From JAXGMV01 sp040772085 (GTDB taxonomy: Bacteria > Chloroflexota > Anaerolineae > Anaerolineales > Anaerolineaceae): 64,000 nucleotides of DNA. Made by a program: the position numbers and the translations under genes. Numbering within the stretch: the stretch's first letter is position 1; every line of letters begins with the position of its first letter. The notes below the pieces were generated by a model. That model was not told where the DNA came from and searched no databases. It saw nothing but the letters and a program-made list of their open reading frames with translations. The stretch is taken from the NCBI GenBank assembly GCA_040772085.1, contig JAXGYU010000001.1, positions 620,001 through 684,000 on the forward strand. Reading direction: 5' to 3'. Below are positions 56,467-64,000 of this stretch, in pieces.

Positions 56467-59400
56467 ATGGCAAATCGATTAAAGTCACTAGAGTTACAGG
56501 GTTACAAAACATTCGCGAGCCGGAACGAGTTCAGATTCCCGCACGCGATCACGGCGATCGTCGGTCCGAATGGTTCCGGAAAATCGAACGTCGCTGACGC
56601 CATCCGCTGGGTGCTGGGTGAACAATCCTTCAGCCTGCTGCGGGCGCGCAAGACGGAAGATATGATCTTTTCCGGTTCGGATCAGCGTTCGCGCGCCGGC
56701 ATGGCGACTGCCACGATCACCTTTGACAACGAGGACGGCTGGCTGCCGCTGGACTTCAACGAGGTCAGCATCACGCGCCACGCTTACCGGGACGGCCAGA
56801 ATGAGTATCTGATCAACAACCAGCGCGTCCGGCTCAAGGAAGTCTATGAGCTGCTCTCGCAATCAGGCCTGGCGCAGCGTACCTACACGGTCATCGGTCA
56901 GGGTTTGGTGGACGCTGCTCTATCGCTCAAGCCGGATGAACGCCGCAAGTTTTTCGAAGAAGCGGCGGGTATCAGCCTTTACCGTGACCGGCGGCAGGAA
57001 GCGCAGGACCGGCTGGTCGCGACCCGGCGCAATCTGGAACGCGTCAGCGACATCCTCGGCGAGCTTGGTCCGCGGCTGCACAGCCTGGAACGCCAGTCGA
57101 AGAAGGTGGTTGATTTTCAGCGCGTGCAGGAAGATCTGAAAGTCCTGATGAAGGACTGGTACGGCTATCACTGGCATAAGAGTCAGGAGGAATTCAATGT
57201 CGCCAGAGCTGCCAGCCAAAATCAGGATGACCGCCTGATGGTCACCCGAGCCGAGTACGAAGAGGCTGAGCGGGCGCTGACTGGTCAGCGCGGAAAACTG
57301 AATGAACTGCGTGAAACCCTGAACCAGTATCTGGCTGAAACTGCCCGGCTGAACCACGAGCGCGAACAATTTCTGCGCCAGGTGGCGGTACTTGAGGAGC
57401 GCGAGCGCATGCTCGCTGACCAGCGCCAGCATCTCGAATCTGACCTGGTGGCGATGAAGGATGACCGGCAGCTTCAGACAGAGCGGATCGATCTGATCCT
57501 GAAGGAACAGGAACAGCTTCAGGCGGAGCTGAACGACGCCGGCAGTCACCTGAATGACGAACAGCAAAAACTGGCTGACTTCCGGACGAAAAAGGATGCC
57601 TATGAGACCAGGCTGGCTGAGGCGCGTAATCAGCGCAACCAGCTTGATTCCCGCAAGACACGCCTGGAGACCCAGCTGGCTGAACTGGAACGCCGCCAGA
57701 GCCAGTTGACCAATTCAAGACAGAACTACGAGCAAAATTTCCAGCAGATCACGCAGGCGAGTGCCGGCCTGACGGAGAAATCTCAGCAGCTTGAGACAGT
57801 ATTGACAGACTTGAGGGCGCGTGTCAATGAAGCGCACGAGGCAGTGAAAAACAGCCGCGAATCGATCTCTGACCTGCAAGCAAAAGGCAACGCGGCGCAG
57901 GTGAAGCTGCGTGACCATGAAGCCAAAATCACCAGGCTTTCAACGCAGACCACCTTGCTGCAGCAAGCCGAAGCCAGTCATAGCGGTCTGAACGAAGGCG
58001 CCAGGCAGCTCCTGAAAGTCATGTCGGATAACGGCGCTAAAGGCGGCCTGCAGGCGATCAGCCAGCAGATGAACGTTCAGGCGGGTTATGAGGCAGCCAT
58101 CGCTGCCGCGTTGGGAGAGTTCGTCGACGCGCTGGTAGTACCCGAAAACACTGCCATTGAAAACGCGCTGGACAACCTTCGCAGCCGGGATGAAGGCCGG
58201 GTGATTCTGCTGCCGAAGGACCTGAAGTCGGAGCCTGGCAGCGCGAAAAATGCTGTCAATGGCGACACGGTCAAATTCGCGCTGGACGTGATCACGCCGA
58301 AAAGCGGTTACGAGCCGATTTTCAGAGTCATACTGGAAAAGTTTGTCATCACCGAAAGCCGCCAGGACGCCCGCCGGGTTGCCGCGCAGCTTGCGCCCAA
58401 TCAGGCGGCAGTGACGCTGGACGGCGAGGTTTTCTGGGGCAGCGGTGTCATCAAAGGCGGACGTGAAAACCGCGGCGGCGTCATTGCCAGACAAAGGGAA
58501 CTGAAGGATCTCCTGCAGCAGCTCGACGAAGCTAAGCTGACGGAGAAGGTCTTGCGAGACGAATATACCCGATTGAATGCCCAAAAGGAGGAGCAGACCG
58601 CCTCTGAAGCGGAACTGATCGCAAAAGAACGCACCCTCCAGACAGAGTTGCAGAATGCCGAGCGACAGCATCAGCAATTGCAACTGCAAACAAATCAGTC
58701 GGAACAAAAGGCAAATCTGATCCGTGAGCAATTAGGCGGCATCGAGCAGCAGATGGCTCAGGCAGCCGAGGAGGCGCAGTCTCGCGTCAAGGAGCTGGAT
58801 GAAACAATTTCAGCCTTGCAGACAGCCGAAACTGAATTGAAACAGCTCACCCATGAGGATTTCCACAGCGGGTTGGATGAACTGCAATTGCAGGTCAACC
58901 ATTGGCTGACCCAGGTGACCGTTCTCAACCATGCCAAAGCACAGGCTGAACAGCGGCACGCTGATCACGAGCAAGGGCTGCAGCGCCTGGACGCGAACGC
59001 GCAATCGGCTGAAAAGCGGCTGGAAAATCTGAGCGCTGAAATCGGCACTTTGAATGCTGAGCAGAAGGCTGCCCGGACAGCTTCAGACGAGTTGGGAGAG
59101 CAGTTATCCGGCTCACAGGAAAAACTAGTGCCGGTGGAAACGGATTTGAAAGCTGAGGAAGCTGCCTACGACCATCAGCAGACTACGCTGTCTGAGCTCC
59201 AGCAGCGCCTGACATTGGCCGAGAGGCTGAGCGCGCAGACACAGATGGAAGTCACCCGCAAAAAAGAAGCCATGGAAAATCTGCAGAAGCGGATCGAGGA
59301 TGACTTCGGTCTGGTGACCCTGGAATACGCCACCGATGTCAGCGGTCCCAAACCGCTGCCGTTTGAGGGTATGGTGCAGCAATTGGCGCCGCTGGAGATA

Positions 59401-60081
59401 ATCGCGCCGGAGGTAGAAGAGGCTATCAGCCGTAATAAGTCCCTGCTGCGGCGCATGGGCGCTATCAATCCCGAGGCTCACAAGGAATACAGTGAGGTCA
59501 AGGAGCGCTTTGACTACCTGACCGCCCAGGTTGCTGACCTGAAAAAGGCTGACGAAGACCTGATGACCGTGATCGCTGAATTGAATGAGATCATGAAGCA
59601 GGAGTTTTCGAAGACGTTTACGCAGGTCGCGGCTGAGTTCAAGGTTATGTTTACGCAACTGTTCGGCGGCGGGTCCGCCAAGCTGGTGCTGACCGATGAA
59701 GAAAACCCCTCGGATGCCGGCATCGAGATCGAAGCGAAACTGCCGGGCAGGCGCGAGCAGGGGCTGGCGCTGCTATCAGGCGGCGAGCGCAGTCTCACTG
59801 CCGTGGCACTGATCTTCGCCCTCCTGAAGGTTTCACCCACACCGTTCTGCGTTCTCGATGAGGTCGACGCGGCGCTCGATGAAGCCAACGTCGGACGGTT
59901 TGGCGAACTGCTTAAAACCTTAAGCGAGAAGACACAATTCATCATCATCACACACAACCGTAACACGGTTGAAATCTCAGGCGTGATCTACGGCGTCACC
60001 ATGGGCAAGGATTCCACCAGTCAGGTGGTCAGTTTGCTGCTAGATGAGGTCAGTGAAGAGATGGTCGGCGCGCGAAAATAG
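56467..60081 (+). CDS. smc: Chromosome partition protein SMC
   Basis: 1204 residues, normal length. Walker A IVGPNGSGKSN (31-41), a first coiled coil to about 495, the hinge near 500-675 (EFVDALVV, GRVILLPKDL, GSGVIKGG), a second coiled coil, then the C-terminal signature LLSGGERSLTAVALIFA (about 1101) and Walker B FCVLDEVDAALDE (about 1127). It loops and compacts DNA with ScpA and ScpB. The order rnc-smc is common among bacteria. Confidence 0.98.
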   Translation: MANRLKSLELQGYKTFASRNEFRFPHAITAIVGPNGSGKSNVADAIRWVLGEQSFSLLRARKTEDMIFSGSDQRSRAGMATATITFDNEDGWLPLDFNEVSITRHAYRDGQNEYLINNQRVRLKEVYELLSQSGLAQRTYTVIGQGLVDAALSLKPDERRKFFEEAAGISLYRDRRQEAQDRLVATRRNLERVSDILGELGPRLHSLERQSKKVVDFQRVQEDLKVLMKDWYGYHWHKSQEEFNVARAASQNQDDRLMVTRAEYEEAERALTGQRGKLNELRETLNQYLAETARLNHEREQFLRQVAVLEERERMLADQRQHLESDLVAMKDDRQLQTERIDLILKEQEQLQAELNDAGSHLNDEQQKLADFRTKKDAYETRLAEARNQRNQLDSRKTRLETQLAELERRQSQLTNSRQNYEQNFQQITQASAGLTEKSQQLETVLTDLRARVNEAHEAVKNSRESISDLQAKGNAAQVKLRDHEAKITRLSTQTTLLQQAEASHSGLNEGARQLLKVMSDNGAKGGLQAISQQMNVQAGYEAAIAAALGEFVDALVVPENTAIENALDNLRSRDEGRVILLPKDLKSEPGSAKNAVNGDTVKFALDVITPKSGYEPIFRVILEKFVITESRQDARRVAAQLAPNQAAVTLDGEVFWGSGVIKGGRENRGGVIARQRELKDLLQQLDEAKLTEKVLRDEYTRLNAQKEEQTASEAELIAKERTLQTELQNAERQHQQLQLQTNQSEQKANLIREQLGGIEQQMAQAAEEAQSRVKELDETISALQTAETELKQLTHEDFHSGLDELQLQVNHWLTQVTVLNHAKAQAEQRHADHEQGLQRLDANAQSAEKRLENLSAEIGTLNAEQKAARTASDELGEQLSGSQEKLVPVETDLKAEEAAYDHQQTTLSELQQRLTLAERLSAQTQMEVTRKKEAMENLQKRIEDDFGLVTLEYATDVSGPKPLPFEGMVQQLAPLEIIAPEVEEAISRNKSLLRRMGAINPEAHKEYSEVKERFDYLTAQVADLKKADEDLMTVIAELNEIMKQEFSKTFTQVAAEFKVMFTQLFGGGSAKLVLTDEENPSDAGIEIEAKLPGRREQGLALLSGGERSLTAVALIFALLKVSPTPFCVLDEVDAALDEANVGRFGELLKTLSEKTQFIIITHNRNTVEISGVIYGVTMGKDSTSQVVSLLLDEVSEEMVGARK

Positions 60082-60100
60082 CGCTGAGCTTGCATCAAAC

Positions 60101-60135
60101 AAAAGACACTGGTCAAAATGAACCAGTGTCTTTTT
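60101..60135. terminator. Bidirectional terminator between smc and the foldase gene
   Basis: AAAAGACACTGGT and ACCAGTGTCTTTT form a 13-bp stem around an 8-nt loop. Confidence 0.9.
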
Positions 60136-60155
60136 ATGCATTGCTTCAGTCAAAA

Positions 60156-61514
60156 CTACATGGCTAACTGTAGCGGAATCAGATCCGGGGGAATAACTGG
60201 TGTCAGCGGGACGTTACTCTTCCAGAACTCATTGATCTTCACCGTCTCATCAGTTCGCTGAGCTTTCAGCCAGTCCTCGAAAGTTAGCGTCTTGCGCTGT
60301 TGCACCTGGCTGGTGCTGAGCGGACGCTCTTCATGTCCAAGCACCTGGATGATGTGGTAGCCGAAATCCGTCTTGACAGGCTCGCTGATCTCACCGATTT
60401 TCATTCCCCAGGCAGCCGCGTCAAATGCGGAGACCATGAAGTTCTTCGGGAACCAGCCCAGATCACCGCCGCGAGCCTTGTTGCTGTTGTCTTTCGAATA
60501 GGCGGCAGCAAGTTTGGCAAAGTCCTCACCGGCATCCAGCTTTGTCTTGACTTCTTTGGCAATTTCTTCTGTTTCAACCAGGATGTGCCGAGCCCAAACC
60601 TGTTCCTCTGAACTCTTCTGATCAGCGGTCATCTCATCCATCAGTTTGCGGGTCAGCAAACCGGTGCGAATGATGTTTCTGATGTCGGCTTCACTGACAT
60701 TGATCGTTTTCATTGTGGTCATGAAGTTCGTATAGTTGTCGTTGAACAGTTGCTCAGTGTAGGTGGTTGGCGTCATCGTGACTGCCGAAGTGGGCAGATT
60801 CGACGATGGTGTCTCGGTCACCGTTGCGGCCTCGGTGCTCGCGGCTTCCGTGGGGGTGCTGGCTGCTTGGGTTGCCGCGCTGGTCGCTGTGGCTTTCAAA
60901 GTCGGTAGCACTGTGGCGGTTGGCGGCAGGAGTGCGATTTGCGTCGCGGAGAGTGTGGAGGTCGGCGCCGTCGTGACAGTTTGCGTTGGCACGGGGGTAC
61001 CATTGGCAAAAAAGCCAAAGGCTTCCTGCATGCCGGTGTTGAGTTCCTCGTCACTGATGGTGATACCGCGTTTCTTTGCTTCCTGAGCGATCAGCTTCTC
61101 TTCGATCAGTCGGTCCAGGGTCTGCTGTCCCAGCACTTCTGCTCCGGAGGGATCGAGCTGCGCCATGATGTCCTGCAACTGCGCGCCAAACTGTGCCGAC
61201 AGGGTCGGGTCAGACGCGAACGCTTCGTACATCGGCAGGTTCTGAACGAAAGACTGAACCAGATTGTTGCGGGTGTAGCGGACGCGCGATTGGAACTCCG
61301 CCAGGGTGATTTTCTCACCGTTGACAGTCGCGACCGCGCGGTTCGCCTGGAGCACATAGGTATCCAGCAAGCCGTAGAGGATGATCGCCAGGACAAGGAC
61401 AGCGACGACGATCGTGCCGATCAACACGTTCTTGCGCATCTTTTGCTGCTGGTTGCGGCTAGAAATAGTTTTCCGGTTTTCAGTCCGGGTTGGTTGAGTA
61501 GGTGTCTTCGCCAC
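60156..61514 (-). CDS. Membrane-anchored parvulin-type foldase (PrsA/SurA-like)
   Basis: 452 residues: a basic N-terminus, a membrane anchor (VLIGTIVVAVLVLAIILYGL), a SurA-like chaperone start (VATVNGEKITLAEFQSRVRY), a Ser/Thr/Ala/Pro-rich insertion of roughly 85 residues (about 170-255), and a PpiC domain (VWARHILVETEEIAKEV, GGDLGWFPKNFM, KTDFGYHIIQVLG). It should help exported proteins fold outside the membrane. The insertion splits the chaperone part and looks like a flexible, perhaps glycosylated, linker. The GTG start has no clear ribosome-binding site. Confidence 0.88.
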   Translation of the reverse strand: MAKTPTQPTRTENRKTISSRNQQQKMRKNVLIGTIVVAVLVLAIILYGLLDTYVLQANRAVATVNGEKITLAEFQSRVRYTRNNLVQSFVQNLPMYEAFASDPTLSAQFGAQLQDIMAQLDPSGAEVLGQQTLDRLIEEKLIAQEAKKRGITISDEELNTGMQEAFGFFANGTPVPTQTVTTAPTSTLSATQIALLPPTATVLPTLKATATSAATQAASTPTEAASTEAATVTETPSSNLPTSAVTMTPTTYTEQLFNDNYTNFMTTMKTINVSEADIRNIIRTGLLTRKLMDEMTADQKSSEEQVWARHILVETEEIAKEVKTKLDAGEDFAKLAAAYSKDNSNKARGGDLGWFPKNFMVSAFDAAAWGMKIGEISEPVKTDFGYHIIQVLGHEERPLSTSQVQQRKTLTFEDWLKAQRTDETVKINEFWKSNVPLTPVIPPDLIPLQLAM

Positions 61515-61552
61515 GTGATTACTCGCTTTCAGGCCTGACCTGGCCTGACATC

Positions 61553-61825
61553 TTAATCATTGCGCGCGGGTCTTTCCTCACCAATGTATGAGAGGAGCGC
61601 GATATGGCGGGCACGTTTGATGGCATTCGCCAGCGTGCGCTGGTGACGCGCGCAGGTGCCGGTCTGGCGGCGCGGTCGGATCTTGCCATCTTCAACAATA
61701 AAGCGACGCAGGAGGTCAAGATTCTTGTAATCGATATCATCCATTTTTTCCGCGCAGAATTGGCAGAATTTTGGACGGGCGACAAATCTTCGGCCTCGAG
61801 GTTCAAAAGTAGGGTTTTCTGTCAT
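61553..61825 (-). CDS. rpsR: 30S ribosomal protein S18
   Basis: 90 residues, with KNLDLLRRFIVEDGKIRPRR and CARHQRTLANAIKRARHIAL, the S18 core. Zinc-type cysteines (CQFC and CARH) show the C-plus form. It is third in the rpsF-ssb-rpsR operon, the order found in most bacteria, with GGAG before the ATG. It pairs with S6 on the small subunit platform. Confidence 0.97.
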   Translation of the reverse strand: MTENPTFEPRGRRFVARPKFCQFCAEKMDDIDYKNLDLLRRFIVEDGKIRPRRQTGTCARHQRTLANAIKRARHIALLSYIGEERPARND

Positions 61826-61843
61826 TAGTTATTTTCTCCAGTA

Positions 61844-62251
61844 TTACTCAGTCTGGTCATCATCGAATGAGGGATTTCCATCGCTCGCTTCAACCTGGCG
61901 TGAGTGATGCTCTTTCTTGTCATCTAAAATCATCATTTCATTGGCCACGATTTCGACGCTGTAGTGTTTCTGGCCTTCTGAATCTCCCCATCGGTGTGTG
62001 CGCAGCCTTCCCTCGACATACACAAGCCTGCCTTTGGACAGGTATTGTTTGCATATCTCAGCCAGGTTGTCCCAGGTGACGACGTTGAACCATTCGGTCT
62101 CGGTTTTACGTTCACCCTCAGCGGTGTTCCATGATCTGGTTGTCCCAACTGAGAACGTGGTAACAGGGCGTCCTGACGGCGTGTACCGCATTTCGGGGTC
62201 ACGTCCCAGGAAACCTATCAGCATGACTTTGTTTAAGCCTTTGACCACCAT
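61844..62251 (-). CDS. ssb: Single-stranded DNA-binding protein
   Basis: 135 residues with the OB-fold: LNKVMLIGFLGRDPEMRYTPS, TEWFNVVTWDNLAEICKQYL and GRLVYVEGRLRTHRW. The acidic end is DGNPSFDDDQTE, which lacks the usual DDIPF tip but keeps the acidic cluster. CTGGAG precedes ATG 62251. Translated with the two ribosomal proteins. Confidence 0.97.
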   Translation of the reverse strand: MVVKGLNKVMLIGFLGRDPEMRYTPSGRPVTTFSVGTTRSWNTAEGERKTETEWFNVVTWDNLAEICKQYLSKGRLVYVEGRLRTHRWGDSEGQKHYSVEIVANEMMILDDKKEHHSRQVEASDGNPSFDDDQTE

Positions 62252-62268
62252 GTTCTCCAGATTAGTTC

Positions 62269-62553
62269 TTATTCAACCACTGTCAGTAAAAAGCGCATGA
62301 CCTGCTCGGTCAGGCGCAGATTATGTTCGAGGTCTTTGGTCGCGGCAGGTTCCATTTCAGCCTGCAGCAGGACGTAGATGCCCTCGATTTGCTTGCGAAT
62401 ACGGTAGGACAGACGTCGTTTGCCCCACAGCTCTTCTTTGGTGATGGTTCCACCGGAAGCCGTGATCCAGCCTTTGACGCGGTCAACATTCGCAGTCACA
62501 TTCTGTTCATCCAGGTCTGGATGCAGAATAAATACGAGCTCATAGTTACGCAT
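62269..62553 (-). CDS. rpsF: 30S ribosomal protein S6
   Basis: 94 residues starting MRNYELVFILHPDLDEQ, the classical S6 start, and continuing WGKRRLSYRIRKQIEGIYVL. AAAGGAGG lies 9 nt before ATG 62553, which settles the start against the longer frame to 62607. It heads the rpsF-ssb-rpsR operon. The leader between 62554 and about 62660 is long enough for the S6:S18-binding element known from other bacteria, but I could not confirm one by eye. Confidence 0.96.
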   Translation of the reverse strand: MRNYELVFILHPDLDEQNVTANVDRVKGWITASGGTITKEELWGKRRLSYRIRKQIEGIYVLLQAEMEPAATKDLEHNLRLTEQVMRFLLTVVE

Positions 62554-62687
62554 GCGGATTATCCTCCTTTCCACGGAATAAGCCCTCCTCTTGGTCGTTG
62601 ACCGCAACGAGAGCGGAAAGGCAGCCGATCTCTCTGGCTGACTAACCTAGCAAGTTTACCACAAATTCGATGCCGGGAAGGAAGTTG

Positions 62688-62693
62688 TATAAT
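62688..62693 (+). promoter_or_regulatory. Probable -10 of trmI
   Basis: TATAAT with about 29 nt to the TTG start; divergent from the rpsF operon. Confidence 0.45.
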
Positions 62694-62722
62694 CAGCACA
62701 TACACGCACCCAGGAGGGTACT

Positions 62723-63625
62723 TTGGTCTGGAACATTAATGGCGCGACCGTAAAAGAAGGTGACCTGGCGCAACTGGTCGGGTTGAGTCACAAGAAATTC
62801 ATCATCCGCATCACCGCGGGAGCCGCATTGCACACGCACCGGGGCGTCGTTCAGCACGACGATCTGATCGGGCTGCCGTGGGGCAGTGAACTGCTCAGCC
62901 ATAAAGGCAGCACCTTTTATATCCTGTCACCCTCCATCGCGGACCTGCTGCAGGATTTGCCGCGCTGCACCCAGATCCTCTATCCAAAAGATGTCGGATT
63001 TATCATCATGACTCTGGGCATTGGACCTGGCCAGCATATCATCGAAGCCGGCACCGGTTCCGGCGGTCTGACTGGCGTGTTCGCCTATCTGGTCGGTGAG
63101 AGTGGACATGTGACCACCCATGAGAAGCGGACTGAATTCCAGAACCTGGCGCGGAAGAATGTGACCCGGCTGGGTCTGGAAGAGCGCGTGACCTTCGTCA
63201 CACGCGATGTCGCGGATGGCTTCGATGCCACGGATGGCGATGTCCTGTTCCTTGATCTGCCGAACCCGTTTGATTACCTGCATCATGTCCGCGCGGCGTT
63301 GAAGCCCGGCGGTCATTTCGGCTGCATATTGCCGACCGTCAATCAGGTGACGAAGATGCTGACGGCGTTGCGCCAGAATGACTTCGCTTTCGTCGATGTC
63401 TGTGAGATCCTGCTGCGATATTACAAGCCTGAGGCGGACAAGTTCAGACCGGTTGACCGCATGGTCAGCCATACCGGTTATCTGATTTTCGCCCGCCCCG
63501 TCACGCCCCTGCCCGAGCATCTCAAAAAACAGGCTGAAGCGCCTGAAATCAGCGCTGATGAAGATGCACAAAAGATGGATGAATTCGCCGGCGAGAATGA
63601 AACTGAAGGGAATGAGCTGCAGTAA
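62723..63625 (+). CDS. trmI: tRNA (adenine-N1)-methyltransferase TrmI
   Basis: 300 residues from a TTG start with AGGAGGGT upstream. The N-terminal beta domain leads into YPKDVGFIIMTLGIGPGQHI, then EAGTGSGGLTGVFAYLVGESG (SAM site), LDLPNPFDYL (catalytic DLPxP) and FGCILPTVNQVTKML. It makes m1A58 in the T loop of tRNAs. A charged Glu/Asp-rich C-terminal tail of about 30 residues is added. The Nudix gene follows immediately after the stop. Confidence 0.92.
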   Translation: MVWNINGATVKEGDLAQLVGLSHKKFIIRITAGAALHTHRGVVQHDDLIGLPWGSELLSHKGSTFYILSPSIADLLQDLPRCTQILYPKDVGFIIMTLGIGPGQHIIEAGTGSGGLTGVFAYLVGESGHVTTHEKRTEFQNLARKNVTRLGLEERVTFVTRDVADGFDATDGDVLFLDLPNPFDYLHHVRAALKPGGHFGCILPTVNQVTKMLTALRQNDFAFVDVCEILLRYYKPEADKFRPVDRMVSHTGYLIFARPVTPLPEHLKKQAEAPEISADEDAQKMDEFAGENETEGNELQ

Positions 63626-64000
63626 ATGAACCCTGCCCAGATCACGCCCGAGCTCATCCGCGCGGCAATTTACCCGGTGCAACAGCTCATGCCTTACCCA
63701 ACCGCTGAACGCAAAACCGCGGCAGTGCTGATGCCCTTGCTGCTGCGGGACAACACCTGGCAGGTGATGTATATCAAACGGACTTCACACAACGGTACCC
63801 ATCAGGGACAGGTCGCCTTTCCAGGCGGTGGTTATGAGCCGGAAGATCAGGACATGACCGCGACCATGTACCGTGAAGTGTATGAGGAAGTCGGTCTGAC
63901 AGAGGGCCGCATTGAGCTGCTGGGCCGGCTGGATTATCGCTTCACCACCAGCAGTAAGTACAACATCATTCCCTTTGTCGGGGTGATCGACAGTCTCGAA
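63626..64000 (+). CDS. Nudix hydrolase, CoA-pyrophosphatase-like, truncated by window end
   Basis: 125 residues are seen and the frame is still open at the last base. The segment QGQVAFPGGGYEPEDQDMTA followed by YREVYEEVGL is a Nudix box in the form common among NudL/CoA pyrophosphatases, with the upstream HQGQVAFPGG typical of that branch. It would hydrolyse CoA or a related nucleotide diphosphate. ATG 63626 starts directly at the trmI stop, so translation is probably coupled. The C-terminus is not available. Confidence 0.85.
   Translation, partial: MNPAQITPELIRAAIYPVQQLMPYPTAERKTAAVLMPLLLRDNTWQVMYIKRTSHNGTHQGQVAFPGGGYEPEDQDMTATMYREVYEEVGLTEGRIELLGRLDYRFTTSSKYNIIPFVGVIDSLE

Noticed and set aside
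62554..62660. S6:S18-binding mRNA element in the rpsF leader
   Set aside because: The leader is long enough, but I could not draw the conserved bulged hairpin with confidence; a covariance-model search would decide.
1..64000. CRISPR arrays, insertion sequences, prophage, integrases
   Set aside because: No repeat-spacer series, terminal inverted repeats with transposase, or phage genes were seen on either strand.

Overview
This 64 kb window looks like a chromosomal segment of a bacterium from the Chloroflexota, probably class Anaerolineae. That placement is inferred from gene content and style: Thr/Pro-rich linkers in surface proteins, a mixture of Shine-Dalgarno-led and apparently leaderless genes, a DUF2207 membrane protein, GT87-type polytopic glycosyltransferases, and housekeeping genes in non-proteobacterial order. 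No phage, insertion sequence, CRISPR array or integrase is visible. Coding density is high and no gene-free stretch exceeds about 300 bases.

Layout. 0-8.4 kb: tail of a CapA-like protein, a class III aminotransferase with a thioredoxin reductase, a zinc-ribbon/LysM membrane protein, hemW, an L,D-transpeptidase, an AftB-like GT-C glycosyltransferase and tRNA-Pro. 8.4-13.8 kb (minus strand): a tightly coupled five-gene operon that is the most unusual part of the window. In transcription order it encodes a zinc-ribbon membrane protein, a DUF2207 membrane protein ending in a Cys-Ala repeat tail, a radical SAM/SPASM enzyme with a PqqD-like N-terminal domain, a paralogue of that enzyme which has lost its cluster-binding cysteines, and a SAM methyltransferase. 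I propose that it is a post-translational modification system acting on the tail of a membrane protein. 14-17.2 kb: ligA and an RlmI-like methyltransferase. 18-24 kb: a visibly AT-richer glycosyltransferase block (two GT87 paralogues and one GT39-like protein) around the tmRNA gene and tRNA-Leu(UAA). 24-33 kb: a long, eukaryote-type formate-THF ligase, an XRE-cupin regulator, a Rel protein with HAD hydrolase and Ldh2-type dehydrogenase, and pfkA.

31.9-38 kb (minus): prfB with its programmed +1 frameshift, ftsY, rlmN, a NagD-like phosphatase, clpP, tig and tRNA-Leu(UAG). 38-43 kb (plus): a conserved unknown, a heterodimeric ABC exporter behind a perfect 16-bp palindrome, and an IMPACT/YigZ protein. 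43-48.9 kb: Asp/Glu racemase family, cyclophilin, NYN-LOTUS protein, class V aminotransferase, and an ECF sigma-DegV-small membrane protein operon. 49-64 kb: fmt and a PanE-like reductase, mutS, a degenerate aldo/keto reductase, pspC, scpA, rnc-smc, a parvulin-type foldase, rpsF-ssb-rpsR, trmI and a truncated Nudix gene.

Two signals run across the window. Seven genes (ldt, ligA, ftsY, fmt, mutS, the aldo/keto reductase and scpA) have a -10-like hexamer ending only 6-8 nt before the start codon and no Shine-Dalgarno, which suggests leaderless transcripts. Several promoters share the extended form TGnTATAAT. All functional calls come from reading motifs in the translations; no database search was run.
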